From: Cymodocea nodosa
Lineage: Eukaryota > Streptophyta > Magnoliopsida > Alismatales > Cymodoceaceae
Reading direction: 5' to 3'
Assembly: GCA_036874045.1 (NCBI GenBank)
Contig: CM072343.1
Coordinates: 10,188,001 to 10,252,000, forward strand
DNA length: 64,000 nt
Shown here: piece by piece, positions 23,650 through 35,244 of the stretch
Numbering within the stretch: position 1 is the first letter of the stretch
How the letters are laid out: each line of letters opens with the position of its first letter
Translations under genes and position numbers: made by a program
The notes under the pieces: model-generated
Database searches by the model: none
Told to the model about the DNA's origin: nothing
What the model saw: only the letters and a program-made list of their open reading frames with translations

Positions 23650-24602
23650 ATTCTTTACACTACATTTATGTAGGGGGAGCAATTTCTCGTATCATAATTC
23701 AGTTCTTATGAACTATTATATGTTTTCATGAAAGAATCTGCATAATTTCAGGAAATACACTTTAATTAAGTACATTTCTGAACTGTCGGTGACTTGCAGG
23801 TTTTTTAATTTTTAAGTATCTGAATTCTCTATTGTTTCGGCAAGTTATATTGCAAGTATCGGATAGTTGTGTTTTAAAACGTTCAATAGACTATTTTATT
23901 ATTTCCTAAAGTACACGTGTCGACACCATAATGCATGACTTAAGTGGATTTTCGGTAAGTTATTTGTAACTCTCCGAAATACGTTTGGGCATCGGATAGT
24001 TAGATTTGTAACTGTCTGAAACATCTCTTTATTATAAAACTACTTAAGTACACGTGTCGTGATCTGGAAGATTGACTTAAGTTATCTTTCAGAAGGTTAT
24101 CTGTAACTCTCCGAAATGCACCTAAGCATCGGATAGTTAGGTTTATAAGTCTTTGAAACTTTCTGAACACCTTAAGTTCAAATTATGCACGTGTTGAATT
24201 TCACCGCTTTATAATGTCTCAGTTGAAACTCGAACAGTTATGTTTAACTCTTCGACTTTTCACACCTATTCCTTCGAGAAACTCGAACAGTTATCATAAG
24301 TCTTCGAGTTTTCTCACTTTTCACTTAGCCTGAAGTTATTTTCTTTATATGAATACTTACGCTAAGTATTGTGCAATTGTTGGTTGTAAAACTTGTATAG
24401 TTATTGCAAGCACTCGAGTTATTTATCAGTAACGAATCTTATATTTATGATTTCAATGATTGAATCCGTTTATCCATTTATAAGCTCGAAGAGTTATAAA
24501 TGTTTTACTAACAACCTTTCGTGTTTCTACCTTGGTAAAACCCTAGCTTCACAATCTTTACTTCTACTAAGTTCTACAGTGCAAAGCGAAGATTAATTGA
24601 CA
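23650..24602 (+). promoter_or_regulatory. Copia-1 pol-ORF3 spacer containing gypsy-LTR-like DNA
   Basis: After a purine tract (TAGGGGGAGC, 23671-23680), sequence from about 23700 to 24190 parallels gypsy LTR 11240-11900: AAGAATCTGC, GAACTGTCGGTGA, TAATGCATGACTTAAGTG, CATCGGATAGTTA and three ACACGTG-type boxes. Then come copia-1 LTR-type palindromes (CTCGAACAGTTAT with CTTCGAGTTTT, 24230-24330). A promoter for ORF3 is inference. Confidence 0.6.
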
Positions 24603-25384
24603 ATGTCAGGACGTGGTAGAATGACAAAAGTGCAGAAAAGAGAGCTGGAACTTCAGAAAATGCAGAATGAAATCAATGACATCTATTCAAGGTACACTTT
24701 TTCAAATGAAATACTGCATGAAATAAGAAAAGCTATTCAAGATGAGAAAAAATTATGTTGGAAATTTATTCGAAATTATGCTGAAACACAGTTTAGACTA
24801 AAACAAACTGAACTTTCCGCATTGCATTTATGGAAAAGAAATTTACAACCTAACCCTGCAGTTGAAAGTTCTGGACATGTACTAGAGACATCGGTATCGT
24901 CTATCACTTATTATGGAAAGAAGTGGAGACCAACGATCGAAAATGCAAATAGGGAATTACAATCCTTGTATTCCTTACATTATTTTCCCCTAGCTATTTT
25001 AGATGATATTAAACTGTATGTAGATGAACAGAAAACTGCCATTAGCAAAATGGGCCTTCGAAGTGAAGGACAAAAAGTTTATCAACTCAAAATGGCAGAG
25101 GTGGAGAGCTTAAAACTCTATATTCCATTATTACCACCGAGGCATCATGGTGAAGGACCATCAAGACCCCATGTGCCTTTAACAAGAGAAATTAAGACAA
25201 TTTTAGAACCTCCTGAACAACCTGAAACACTGCAGACATATAGTTGGAAAAAGAAAAAGACAATTGAATATTTTGGACTAACTGCAGGTGTACAAGGAAT
25301 ATTGCAGCAAAAAGAAGAATCAATGAAAAATGGAAAACTATGCTCTATTGCAGAAGCTGGACAGACATTTTTGTCAGGAATCCC
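24603..25384 (+). pseudogene. Copia-1 ORF3, N-terminal part (cut by gypsy copy B)
   Basis: ATG 24603 opens MSGRGRMTKVQKRELELQKM. Two related helical repeats follow: residues about 14-82 (NEINDIYSRYTFSNEILHEI) and about 115-180 (RELQSLYSLHYFPLAILDDI). Each ends in a Lys/Leu-rich segment followed by LWKRN or LYIPLL. The single repeat in copia-2 ORF3 (LEELYRDYFFSQDILDEV) is clearly related. The frame is open until 25384, where gypsy integrase sequence begins (GATCATTTATC) and a fused TAG follows. Function is unknown; the gene lies in the envelope-like position. The C-terminal half is at 44326-45746. Confidence 0.78.
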
Positions 25385-26779
25385 GATCATTTATCAAGAT
25401 TACAAATAGAAAAATCAAATATTGAAATGAAGGATAATTTTCCTAATGAACAATTAATGACCATCAACACAATGCCTTGGTATGCAGACATAGTTAATTA
25501 CTTAGTTACTGGTTTAACACCTAAGGATTGGAATAGACAGGATAAGAAATTATTTTTCTCAAGAGTAAAATATTACTATTGGGAAGACCCTTACTTATTT
25601 AAGAAATGTCTTGATCTGGTTATAAGGAGGTGTGTTCCAGAAACTGAATATTCGAGCATATTGTCTTTCTGTCATGACTAAGCTTGTGGAAGACATTTTG
25701 GTTCAGGGAAAACTGCTGCAAAAATTCTGCAATGTGGGTTTTATTGGCCAACACTATTCAAAGATGCTCATAAATATTGCTTAAGTTGTTTAAGATGTCA
25801 ACAAATAGGAAGAATATTAAAGAGGAATATGATGCCTCTAAATCCTATTGTTGAGGTTGAAATCTTTGATGTATGGAGAATAGATTTTATGGGTCCATTT
25901 CCTATATCTAATCAATTTAATTACATATTGTTGGGAGTGGATTATGTATCTAAATGGATAGAAGCTATTCCTACAAAAACTAACGATAACATAGTGGTAA
26001 TACAATTTATAAGAATAAACATATTTGCCAGATTTGGAATACCTAAAGCTATTATCAGTGATAGAGGAACTCATTTCTGTAATAGAAGTTTTGAAGCCTT
26101 AATGAAGAAATATGGAGTAAACCACAAAATTGCAACATCATATCATTCGCAAACAAGTGGACAAGTAGAAAGTGTAAACAAACAAATTAAATTAATCTTG
26201 GAAAAAGTAGTAAATCCTACTAAAACAGATTGGGCTAATAGATTGATTGATGTACTTTGGGCTTATAGAACTGCTTATAAAATGAGCTTAGGTATGTCAC
26301 CTTTTAGGCTAGTATAAGGAAAAAGTTGTCATTTACCTGCTAAAATAGAACATAAAGCTTATTGGGCATTAAAAACTCTGAACACTAATTTAAATCAAGC
26401 TGCTGAAAATAAGAAAATGCAACTAATTGAATTAGAAGAATTTAGAAATGAAGCTTATTCAAAGACTATAAGAGAAAAAGAGAAAATTAAATTCTGGCAT
26501 GATAGAAAAATTATTCCTAAAAACTTTGAAATAGGACAAGAAGTATATCTTTATATGGCTAGACTCCATAACCATCCAGGAAAATTAAGATCTAGATGGG
26601 CAGGACCTTACATAGTTCGAAATGCTTATCCTTATGGAGCTATTGAAATTGAAAATCCTAAAAATCAGAATATATTTAAAGTAAATGGACAAAGACTTAA
26701 ACCTATTCTGAAAACACTAAAAAGCTCCTTTGGAATTATAGAAGAAATCAGAGTAGAGGACTACTCGAGTTTTACTTAG
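25385..26779 (+). pseudogene. pol: Gypsy copy B pol remnant: integrase
   Basis: It opens with DHLSRLQ, the RNase H end, and runs through the integrase zinc region (about 25670-25810) and catalytic core: D in RIDFMGPFP (about 25886), D in ISDRGTHF (about 26060), E in GQVESVNK (about 26168). It ends in a C-terminal region with VYLYMARLHNHPGKLRSRWA and a TAG at 26777-26779. Compared with A the integrase core is better kept, open from 25829 to 26317. Stops are TAA at 25679 and 26315. RT and protease are missing, so it is not autonomous. Confidence 0.88.
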
Positions 26780-27346
26780 TAAGAAATCAGTTTTTATGTT
26801 TATATATATATATATATATAAAAAAAACATTAAAAATATATATAAAACATAAAAATAGTTGCGGTTCAACCGATTGAATCCATCGGTATGGTCGGAAAAT
26901 TAAAAAGTATTTAAGTTTGACCGAAGCGTAGCATCGGTATGACCGGAACATTAAAAAAATATTGGTTTTACCGAAGCATAGTATCGGTTAAACCGGCAAA
27001 AAAAAAAAAAAAAAACAGAAATACTATTCTCTGTAATATTTTTATTATTATATTTACTTGTACGGGGAGTCTGTTGAGTTACGCTTAACTCAACGAGCTT
27101 ACTCCGTTAAGTCTTGAGTTAGTCAACGAGCTTATTCCGTTGAGTTACCTGTAACACAACGGAGTACTGTAGCTAAGACCGCAGATAAAATAGTAATAGT
27201 TGGTTCGAGAAATGACCCGATTACCTGCCTAAACTTAGTGCTTATTTAAACTAAAACCTAGGGTTTTGGGGGCATTATCCGACAAATCATTTAGAATCTA
27301 GAACAGTAGAAATCAGAGCGATTACGTGTTGTTGTGTAACTCCACG
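26780..27346 (+). promoter_or_regulatory. pol-ORF3 spacer of copy B
   Basis: It has a TA dinucleotide run (about 26800-26821), then CGGTTCAACCG and CGGTTAAACCGG palindromes, then TCCGTTGAGTTA (27136-27147) against TAACACAACGGA (27152-27163) around CCTG with one mismatch. Same plan as 2872-3440. Confidence 0.6.
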
Positions 27347-29565
27347 ATGATGAAGATGATGCGTGAATTCTGGGAAGATGTTGTTGATCCATCAGAATTT
27401 CTGAAAGAATCAGAAGAGTGGCACACGCGTCAGAAGATCAAAAATACGACAAGAGAGAAAGAGCTACAGAAGGTAGAATCAGAACTTTTCAAGTTGAGAA
27501 GAGATTTAGTAGATATGGATATACGAATACCTCAAATAATGGAAACACGAATCAGAATAGCAACAGAAATAGCTGTAAGCAAGGAAAGACAAATAAGGCC
27601 AAGTAATGAAGTTGCCCTAGAATTAATCCAACGTAAGTCCCGACTCTAGTTCAAAAGACAAATCTGTAGACAAGCTAAACAGGTGATCTGGGAGCAAGAA
27701 AGGAAAGCAAATGAAGAGGCAACTAAAGAACGAGAGGAACCAACTACTGAAAGACCTGTTCCTGAGGAGCAGCAGTCTGGACCTTCAGTTCTACCATTTA
27801 AGCCATTGACATGAGCAGAAATGATAGGGTCTTCGATTGAAGAAGAAATAAGAGAATTTGCAGAACTGGTTCAAGTTGGAAAAAACCAAGGAGAATCAGA
27901 AGATTTGGTAGTGGCTAAAGCACATCTAGTGTTTGATGCACTGTACAAAAAGAGGGCTGTAGAAAAGTTGAAAGCCCAATATAAAATTAAAGTGGAACAG
28001 CATCAAGAAGCTACTGCCAGAACTACTGTTAGAGATGCTGCAAAAGAAGCTAAAGCTGGTCCTTCGAGAACAGCAATTATTGGAAGAATTAAACAGGAAG
28101 AGCTAGTACCTGTGGTTCGAAAGCCTGTAGAGCCCATTTTTGTAGATTTAATTTCAGAAGATGAAGAGGAAGAACAAGCACAACTAATCAGAAAAAAGAA
28201 AGAAAAAGAAAAAGTGCCTGATTATAAAGAAATTAAATCTGAAGTACCAATTTTTACAGGGCCTGTGGAGCAGATTTTTTTTAACCTGTTATCCGAATCT
28301 GAGGAGGAGCAAAGAAAAGAAAAAAATCAGGCTGAAATTAGTTTGTAGCCTGTACAAGAAGAAACAGAAATTAGGGCAGAAACTGAATTGCCCGTGACTC
28401 CATCCCAATCTGTTACAGAATCAGAAAGAATAGTAACAGAACAGATTGGTAGTCAGGAGGAAGAAGAAAGAGTAGAAAATGAAGAGGCTGAAAGAAGCCA
28501 TTTGGACAAAAATAATTTCACAGATTCCATTGAAGAGCAAGAAACTCTTCAGCAAATTATGGAAAGAATTCAAGACAGAGTGGAGAGTTCTGCCGGCTCA
28601 CCACCATAAACAGAAGCAAAAGCAAAAATTCAGGAATCTAAAGAGAATGTCCAAATGCAGCCTATGCTAGAGGAAGAGCAAGAGCAAACCCCTCTAGAGC
28701 AACAAAGTCACCTTCCTGACCCGACTGAAACAACAATTTTGAATGAAGTACATTTTTGTAGTTAGGAAGCTTATATCAAATACCAAGAAATAAGGGGTTA
28801 CGATATTATTTACATAGACCAGTAAATTGGGATGGAATGCAAGAAATCAAAGATCTATTTGAATTCCAAGGTCTACTGCAATTTATATCTCAAGATAGAG
28901 GGCATGCAGTATATGAGAATTTAGTGCCCTGTTTCTATGCAAATTTAAGAGAAGGAGAAGGAGAATTAATTTCAAACGTGGAGGAAGCTGATGTACAGAT
29001 AACACCAGAGCTTCTCCACAACATATTTGGTTTAAAGAATGAAGGAACAAAAATTTTGGAGGATACAACTGTAGTTGAATGGACTGAGCAGCAAATTAAG
29101 GATTGTTTAACTATCAATCCTAGTGTGCCATTATTAAACAGATTGAAGCATTTAAATGGTAAAGCACACATGGTAGCTAACATTCTGATTAAGAATGTCT
29201 ATCAACGACAGGGCCATGACATAGAATTAAGTCAATTCGTCAAATGGGTCACGTATGCAGTTGTAAATAAGATCCAAATAAATTGGTCTGTAGTTTTTAT
29301 CTCCAAGCTGAAAACAGTAAAGAAGAAATTATTTTATGGAGATTTGATTCCACTACTGATGGTGGATAGTATTGATTTCACTAAACGGACATCAAAAAGG
29401 ATAAGATCTAGAACCATTTCAGTGAAAGAATACAAAAATTTTGTAGCTGCAGAATTAGCTATACCTTCTGGAGAAATTACAGGAGCAGTAGAGAGGATAA
29501 ATCAATTAGAGCAGCAATTAGAAAAACTCCAGAAGGAAGTAGATGAACTTAGGCATAGAGAATAA
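27347..29565 (+). pseudogene. ORF3 of gypsy copy B, broken
   Basis: The likely start is ATG 27347 (MMKMMREFWEDVV). Charged helical sequence with ERQIRPSNEVALELIQ and KAQYKIKVEQHQEA leads to two repeated acidic segments of the form EPIFVDLISEDEEEE and EQIFFNLLSESEEE. The conserved C-terminal domain follows (LFEFQGLLQFIS, IFGLKNEG, YQRQGHDIELSQF, KIQINWSVVFIS, KKLFYGDLIPLL) and a coiled-coil tail (EQQLEKLQKEVDELRHRE). Stops stand at 27647, 27812, 28346, 28607 and 28763, with a one-base loss near 28815. 28837-29565 is open for 242 residues. Where A is readable at these stops it has sense codons (TGG, CGA, CAG, CAA), implying separate decay from an open ancestor. Its role in the element is unknown. 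Confidence 0.78.
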
Positions 29566-30088
29566 ATTGTATTGTTCGTCTACTTGTGTAAAATTGTATG
29601 AAATTGTATGATGTACTTGTAATGTAATTGATTCATATTAATGAATATAATTTTTCAGATGCAATTTTCATACTTATTTGAATGTGAAATGAATAGAATT
29701 TATTGAATATTATGTACTTTGTGGAACTTTATGAATATGTAACAAATTTACAATTTGATGAATGACAGGATAACTGCTTAAAAATTTCTGCATGTTATAA
29801 GGTAAAATGTAAATTCTGCATAACATAAAATGACCTGTAATTTTAATCTTTATATAATGTTCAGATTTAAATGTATTTTAATCAAAATGAGGCATTAATG
29901 ACATAGATTTAACTTTATTACAGTTAGCAGAATGAAAAAAAAAAAAAAACAAAATAGAAAACTTACGAGAGTAAAACTTAGAAGTTGCCAAGTGTTAACT
30001 CAACGAAGTAATTCTGTTGAGTTAACCGTAACTCCACGAGGTCAGTAATATAATATAAGGTCACTCTAAGTTATCATATAACGAAGAG
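29566..30088 (+). other. ORF3-gag spacer of copy B, shortened
   Basis: No gene is visible. It aligns with 5630 to about 6155 of copy A, including the AACTCAACGAAGTAA...GTTGAGTTAACCGTAACTCC palindrome (about 29997-30035). It then jumps near 30070-30088 to gag sequence matching about 7490, so about 1.3 kb including the gag start is deleted. Confidence 0.65.
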
Positions 30089-30523
30089 TTATCATTAAAT
30101 CAAAAGCTAGTAGAAAAGAATACAAACATAAATGACTTAGATATTATTTATGCTAGAAACCAGAGAGATAACTTGGGAAATTCTTATAATCCTAATTGGA
30201 GAAATCACCCGAATTTATCTTGGAGAAACAACAATTTCCAAGGAGGAGAAAATATAAATGAGAAGAACATAAGTTATGAAGTATAAATTGAACAAGGAGC
30301 TAGAATAGAGAAATTAGAAAAGATAATCTAACAAGTAAACAATCGTCTAGAATTTATATTTGGAAATGCTGTAAATCAAAATCAGAATAGAAATATACCA
30401 CTTAGATAAAAGGAACCAATGGAAGTTAGACCTACTGGAGGATTGCCAATACAAGCTATACCTAATCCTGTCAATAGAACGGTTAATGAAATTGATACCT
30501 CTTCTAGGAGGGCAGCTGAATGA
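30089..30523 (+). pseudogene. gag: Gypsy copy B gag C-terminal remnant
   Basis: Only the last part of gag remains: KNTNINDLDIIYARNQRDN, NPNWRNHPNLSWRNNNFQ and GNAVNQNQNRNIPLR, matching 7515-7900 in A. Stops stand at about 30283, 30328 and 30405. It ends DTSSRRAAE then TGA at about 30521, a natural-looking end lost from copy A. It lies between ORF3 and the F-box gene as in A. Confidence 0.75.
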
Positions 30524-30548
30524 AGCAGCATATCTGAAGCAACTATCT

Positions 30549-30717
30549 GTATGTATATATGTTTTTATTTTTATTTTAAGTTAATAGTATCGTAGAGTTA
30601 ATTTTTAACTCAACGAACTTAGTCCGTTGAGTTATGCCTTAACTCCACGAGGGTGTGCAGTAGTTATGTTAATTTTTGTCTTTGCTAAATTTTTTTTTTA
30701 TTTTTTTTATAGAATCA
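30549..30717 (+). promoter_or_regulatory. Possible intron and palindrome array before F-box gene (copy B)
   Basis: CTGTATGTATAT near 30549 has a plant 5' splice-site shape. A long T-run ending TTATAG at about 30713 has a 3' splice-site shape, just before the F-box ATG. Between them lie AACTCAACGAAC, CCGTTGAGTTA and AACTCCACGAGG (about 30606-30650). Splicing is unproven. Confidence 0.35.
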
Positions 30718-30721
30718 ACAA

Positions 30722-31861
30722 ATGGAATTAATGCAATTACCGTTGGATGCACAAAGGGAAATACTAAGTAACTTGTCAGCTAAAGATTTGTGTAGGATGT
30801 GTTGTGTATCAAAGGAAATTAAAGACTGTATTGAAGAAAAATATTTTCAGGGACTACAAGTTGTAAAAATGACTAAGATTAGAGATGGATTCATATGGAG
30901 GTCATTTAATCGTAGTTCAAATACCCATGAATATCTGGCTATGGAAGAAACTACTGGAATTCCACCCAATGCATTAGAAGGAATGAGTCATATTATGGGG
31001 ATAGATGAAGGATTAATCATATATAAGATGAGACCAAGGTATGCAAGTTTATCATTACCTAAGATTTTGATAAGAAATCCTATAACAGGAGAAGAATGTA
31101 ATATAGGAAGGCCTAATATATTTGAAGCACCAACTGAAAATTGTGGGTCAGCTTTAATATTTTCTGATAAAAATTCTGCAATTCTTGAAAAATTATATTA
31201 TTGGAGACCTACAGGAAATTGGGGTGAAGATTTACGCTTAAGTGTGTATAATTTTCTGAACAGATCTTGGAATGAAAACATTATAATATATCTAGGATAG
31301 AAATCATTAATTAACCAAACACATGACATACTTGATGGTTATATTTATTTAGTCACGGAGATATCAATAGTATATCGATCTAATTTATACATAGTGAGCA
31401 TAGACAGTTATGATGATTATATAGAAATTTTACCGGTCCCGAGTGGAATAGCTAAACCACCATTTGAAAAATTTAATAAAATTCAAATAGGAATGTGGTA
31501 TAATGAAAAAGATGATCCTACTTTATGTCTGATAAGATGGTGGGATGAACTGATGAAATTTCAAATATGGATTATGGAAGACATGAATGAATGGAAGTGG
31601 GAAGAGGAGTATATTGAAATAGATGTAGAAATAGAAACTGCTACATTACCCTGGAACCAAAAAGGATCCCTTTCTGCATTACATATCATTAATGGTAATA
31701 CACTCGTATTTGGAATTTATAATATATTGCATGTTTACAAATTAAAAAGGACCAAGAACTACATTGAAATAGAATTAATAGCAAGAAGAACTATGCCTAA
31801 AAAGTTTGCTTGGACTGATACATTTATTCCATTTGTTTCTACTTTTCAATCATGTTCTTAA
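30722..31861 (+). pseudogene. Captured F-box protein gene in gypsy copy B (one in-frame TAG)
   Basis: Reading through a single TAG (31298-31300), one frame runs from ATG 30722 to TAA 31859-31861, 380 codons, a normal length for a plant F-box/F-box-associated protein. The F-box is at residues 4-45 (LPLDAQREILSNL, DLCRMCCVSKEIKDCI). Later motifs are ILIRNPITGEECNIGRP, WRPTGNWGEDLRLSVYNF (just before the stop), LCLIRWWDELMKFQIWIM and WKWEEEYIEIDVEIETATL. Such proteins normally recruit targets to an SCF ubiquitin ligase. The TAG is at the same codon in copy A, so it predates both insertions, was copied between them, or is tolerated by readthrough. Apart from it the frame is open, better preserved than gag or ORF3 in the same element. 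Confidence 0.8.
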
Positions 31862-33400
31862 GCTATGATTTTGTGTGTTTAATGTTTTGTACTTTGCATT
31901 TATTTATTTATTTTTTTTAAAAAAGGAATTTTGAAGTTTTTCATGTTCATTTTATAAAAAAAAAAAAAAACAAACAAACAAACAAAACAAAATATCAATC
32001 CAGTTTGTTGGTATCTATTCTGGGAAACCAACTGGCTTGCTTGTGAGCCACCAAAGGCATAGAAGCATGGGTTCCACACAAGACACTGATTTATTAATAC
32101 CTATTAAATGTTATTTTGTTTTATATTCTGTGTTTATTTGGGAATGAAAAGTTTTTCAGAATCAAAAATCGGAATATGCAAAAGGAGATACAAATGACAA
32201 GGTATGTAACCAATTACTTATCTTGAATTTTAAATCAAACAAAACTTTATTCATGCCTGCTATATTTACTGTACTTATTGTCAAATCTTTTACATTGAGG
32301 ACAACTCAAAATGTAGGTATGGGGGGGAGGTAATTAAAGTAACAGCCATGTAAGTTTGTTAATTAAAGGAATTAAAATGGTACTGCAAAGTTTTGAGGAA
32401 ATTGAAAATTTTTATGAACTTGCTGTAACTATCCGATAATTAAGACTGTAAAATTTTTATAAACTGCTTGAATGCTATATTTAGAAGGCTATAGAAGATG
32501 CTATAGAATTTATTATTTATGTAAATCTAGATATAGTATCTTATGATTTTTTTGAATTTCATGAGTTTAACAGTTTCACGATTTTAAAATGAAATCAGAA
32601 TATTTAATGCTTAATCAGAAAATTATCTGAAGTCCTGAAGGAGCTGAGATGTGAATTCTAGATTAAATGAAACACATATGATGAAAGATACATTTACTTT
32701 GACTGATTGAACTTGTAGAATGATTTATGTGTAGATCTTATTAAACTACAGATAAAGTATGAACTTATTGTTATGGATTCATATCTTTAGTAAATGATAG
32801 AAGCACGATTATATGAGATTGGTGTTTTACTGCATCTGTATTAATGAAATACGTGCATATACAGTATGTGATTAATGCTTTGTTTTGTGTGTGCATTTAT
32901 TTTTAGAAAAAAAAAAAAACATATACTGTTCTGAAAAGATACAAGTGTTTTGTGAAATACAGATATCTTATGAATCGAGTATATTTTCTGTTATCTTGAA
33001 TTGCTGAAATATGAATCTGGAATTGACTTTTGAAGTTGTTTAATGGAAATACAATTCTTTATTCTACTTGTCTTAATCAGATTGAATTGGATTGTACTTT
33101 AATTTGTATATTGTTGAAATTTCTTCTAGAAAAACTGCTTGGAAAATTCAGGATTACAGATGATGAAAAGAAGAACAAATGATAATATAATTAACACCTA
33201 TATGAAGATGATATACTTTGTATGTAATTTACATATATTCTAAATATCTTTGCAGGTTGATTACTGAAACATACAGAATATATGTTTATGCTAAATAGAA
33301 GAAAAAAAAAAAAAACAAAAGGGGGAGAATTAATTCTAGTACTTTTTGAAAGACCAATTAATTAAATCTTAGTTTGCTAAGGAACTAGCAAAATTTAGGT
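31862..33400 (+). other. 3' noncoding region of copy B
   Basis: No gene is visible. It contains the internal purine tract TAGGTATGGGGGGGAGG (about 32314-32330), one copy of the 146-bp unit doubled in A, and a shorter version of the copia-2-spacer-like segment. Relative to A about 300 bp (10380-10650) are missing. Confidence 0.6.
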
Positions 33401-33410
33401 ACGGGGGAAG
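33401..33410 (+). promoter_or_regulatory. Terminal polypurine tract of gypsy copy B
   Basis: ACGGGGGAAG directly before TGTTTAGAATG. It has the same position and nearly the same bases as 11136-11145. Confidence 0.75.
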
Positions 33411-35223
33411 TGTTTAGAATGAAAAAGTGCATATTATTAACGGTTAAATGATGGTTAATTGCATAATATTTAGCTTATCATATGAGAATTAAGCCATTAT
33501 GTTATAATTGCACTATTATATGCTTTAATTGAAGAATCTGCTTAATTTTGGGGAATTAATGTTAATTTAGTATATTTATGAACTGTCGGTAAATTGCAGG
33601 CTGTGAAATTCTTAAGTATCCGAAAATGCATCTAAGCATCGGATAGTTATACCTGTAACTCTCCGGAATGTTATTTTATGTTTAAACTACTGTTAACACG
33701 TGTTGAGAGCTGGTAGATTTACTTACGTTATAACTCGTTATGTTAGTATAACTGCACGCGTTGAGTTACATGAAAATACACTAAGGCAACGCGTTAGGTT
33801 AGCGTTATAAACTTAAGTTTTTATTTTTGCACGTGCTTTATAGTTAAATCAACGAGGAAGTCCGTTGAGTTATCTGTAACTCCACGGACTATATATTTTC
33901 TAATATGCCACTGTAGCGGTTGCAGGAACAGACAGTTGGAAGGAAAAACCACGTTTGCACGTATCACGTAAGAATTCAATCGCGTAGGGAGAAAGAAATC
34001 GCCGTTGATCTGAAGGAAGTAAATCCAACCGACCATTCAAGCAGAAGCAGTTACCACTAAAGAAATATAAAAGAAAAGAAGAAAAAAAAGAAAGAGTGTG
34101 ATCGATGGACGGCTAGTGTATATAGAGGAGGAGCACTGAGCTTTCTGCAGACAGTATCGGCGATTCTCCGAAGTATCACACCAACCATCGTATCACCACC
34201 ATAATCACCAATCATCGGAGGTCTGTGAGGATACTTGCCTGATGTCGAGTCGATTTCGAGCCAAACACAGTGCCTGACAACCATTGTGAGGAGTGATCGC
34301 GTCGTGGGAAGTGAAGATATTTTCATCAAGCGCTGACTCATATTTCAGGAGATCGTAAAACTTTTAGCCTTAGCTTCGGGTTGATACCTATATGCTGAAG
34401 AGGAGATCATCTTGCAATTCTGGACTCGCGATTCTATAGGGAGAGGAGACAGAATTGTAAGTGGTTCAATTTTCAGTGGTGTAATCGCGTTGCAAGTAGT
34501 GTTGGAAGTATTTACTGTCAAGTGAAATTACTTTACATTTCACCATTCGCCCATCACATCAAAACAAAAATACCAAAAACAATTTATCTTTGTTTGTATG
34601 TTGTATTTGAGTGTTGTATTGTTGGTATTGTATCGTGATTAATGTTATCTGTATCAATTTTATGATTGTTTTATGTTAGTTTTAATTTTACAGTTTACTG
34701 AAATTGGTTCGTACAAAACACTTAAAGATTTTAATGGTTACTGTTTGAATCATCTGAATGTTAGTATTGCATAATGATAAATCCAATGTTAACTAGCATT
34801 AAAAAGCTTAATTGATGTTATTTACAATCTATGGAATCGCCCAATGGTTGGCCGAATTCCTCTGTAATTAGCAGTATTATAAAGAAGAGACAGGCTCGTG
34901 GAGTTAACTTAAGTCCACGAGGATAGTCCGTTGAGTTATCCATAACTTAACGAACTTAGTCCGTTGAGTTAACTATAACTCAATGGAGTGCTTATTGAAT
35001 ATAAATTTGAATTGTTCACAATCAAATAATTCTTAAGTTCGTCAGTAATTCCCTGTGGGATCAACCTGTACTTGCACACTACTATAATAAACACTGTGCA
35101 CTTGCAGTTAAAGTAAAATTGGAATTAATATCTAAATTGTATTAAAGGTTTTTTGTTTACTTCTAAAAGAAAGAATAGGCATAAAGATAAATTAACTAAG
35201 TAAAAATAGAAGTAACAAATCCA
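33411..35223 (+). repeat. LTR of gypsy copy B (about 1.81 kb)
   Basis: TGTTTAGAATG...AAATCCA. It lacks about 350 bp of the hairpin-rich part present at 11360-11700. It keeps the 14-bp-arm palindrome (33859-33890), the TATAAAAG box (34066-34073), GGTTGGCCGAATTCC (about 34850) and CCCTGTGGGATCAAC near the end. A diverged primer-like site (TAGTGTAGTGCAGGG, 35232) follows. Confidence 0.8.
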
Positions 35224-35244
35224 AGTTTTTCTAGTGTAGTGCAG

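Larger units (their letters stand above)
25385..35223 (+). mobile_element. Ty3/gypsy Athila-like copy B (5' truncated)
   Basis: It begins abruptly at the position matching 1479 of copy A (end of RNase H). It continues with integrase, ORF3, gag remnant, F-box gene, 3' noncoding DNA, two purine tracts and LTR 33411-35223. Its 5' LTR, RT and most of RNase H are absent, and it is fused to copia-1 ORF3. Many stops in A are sense codons here and vice versa, so the two inserted as separate, once more intact copies. Confidence 0.85.
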
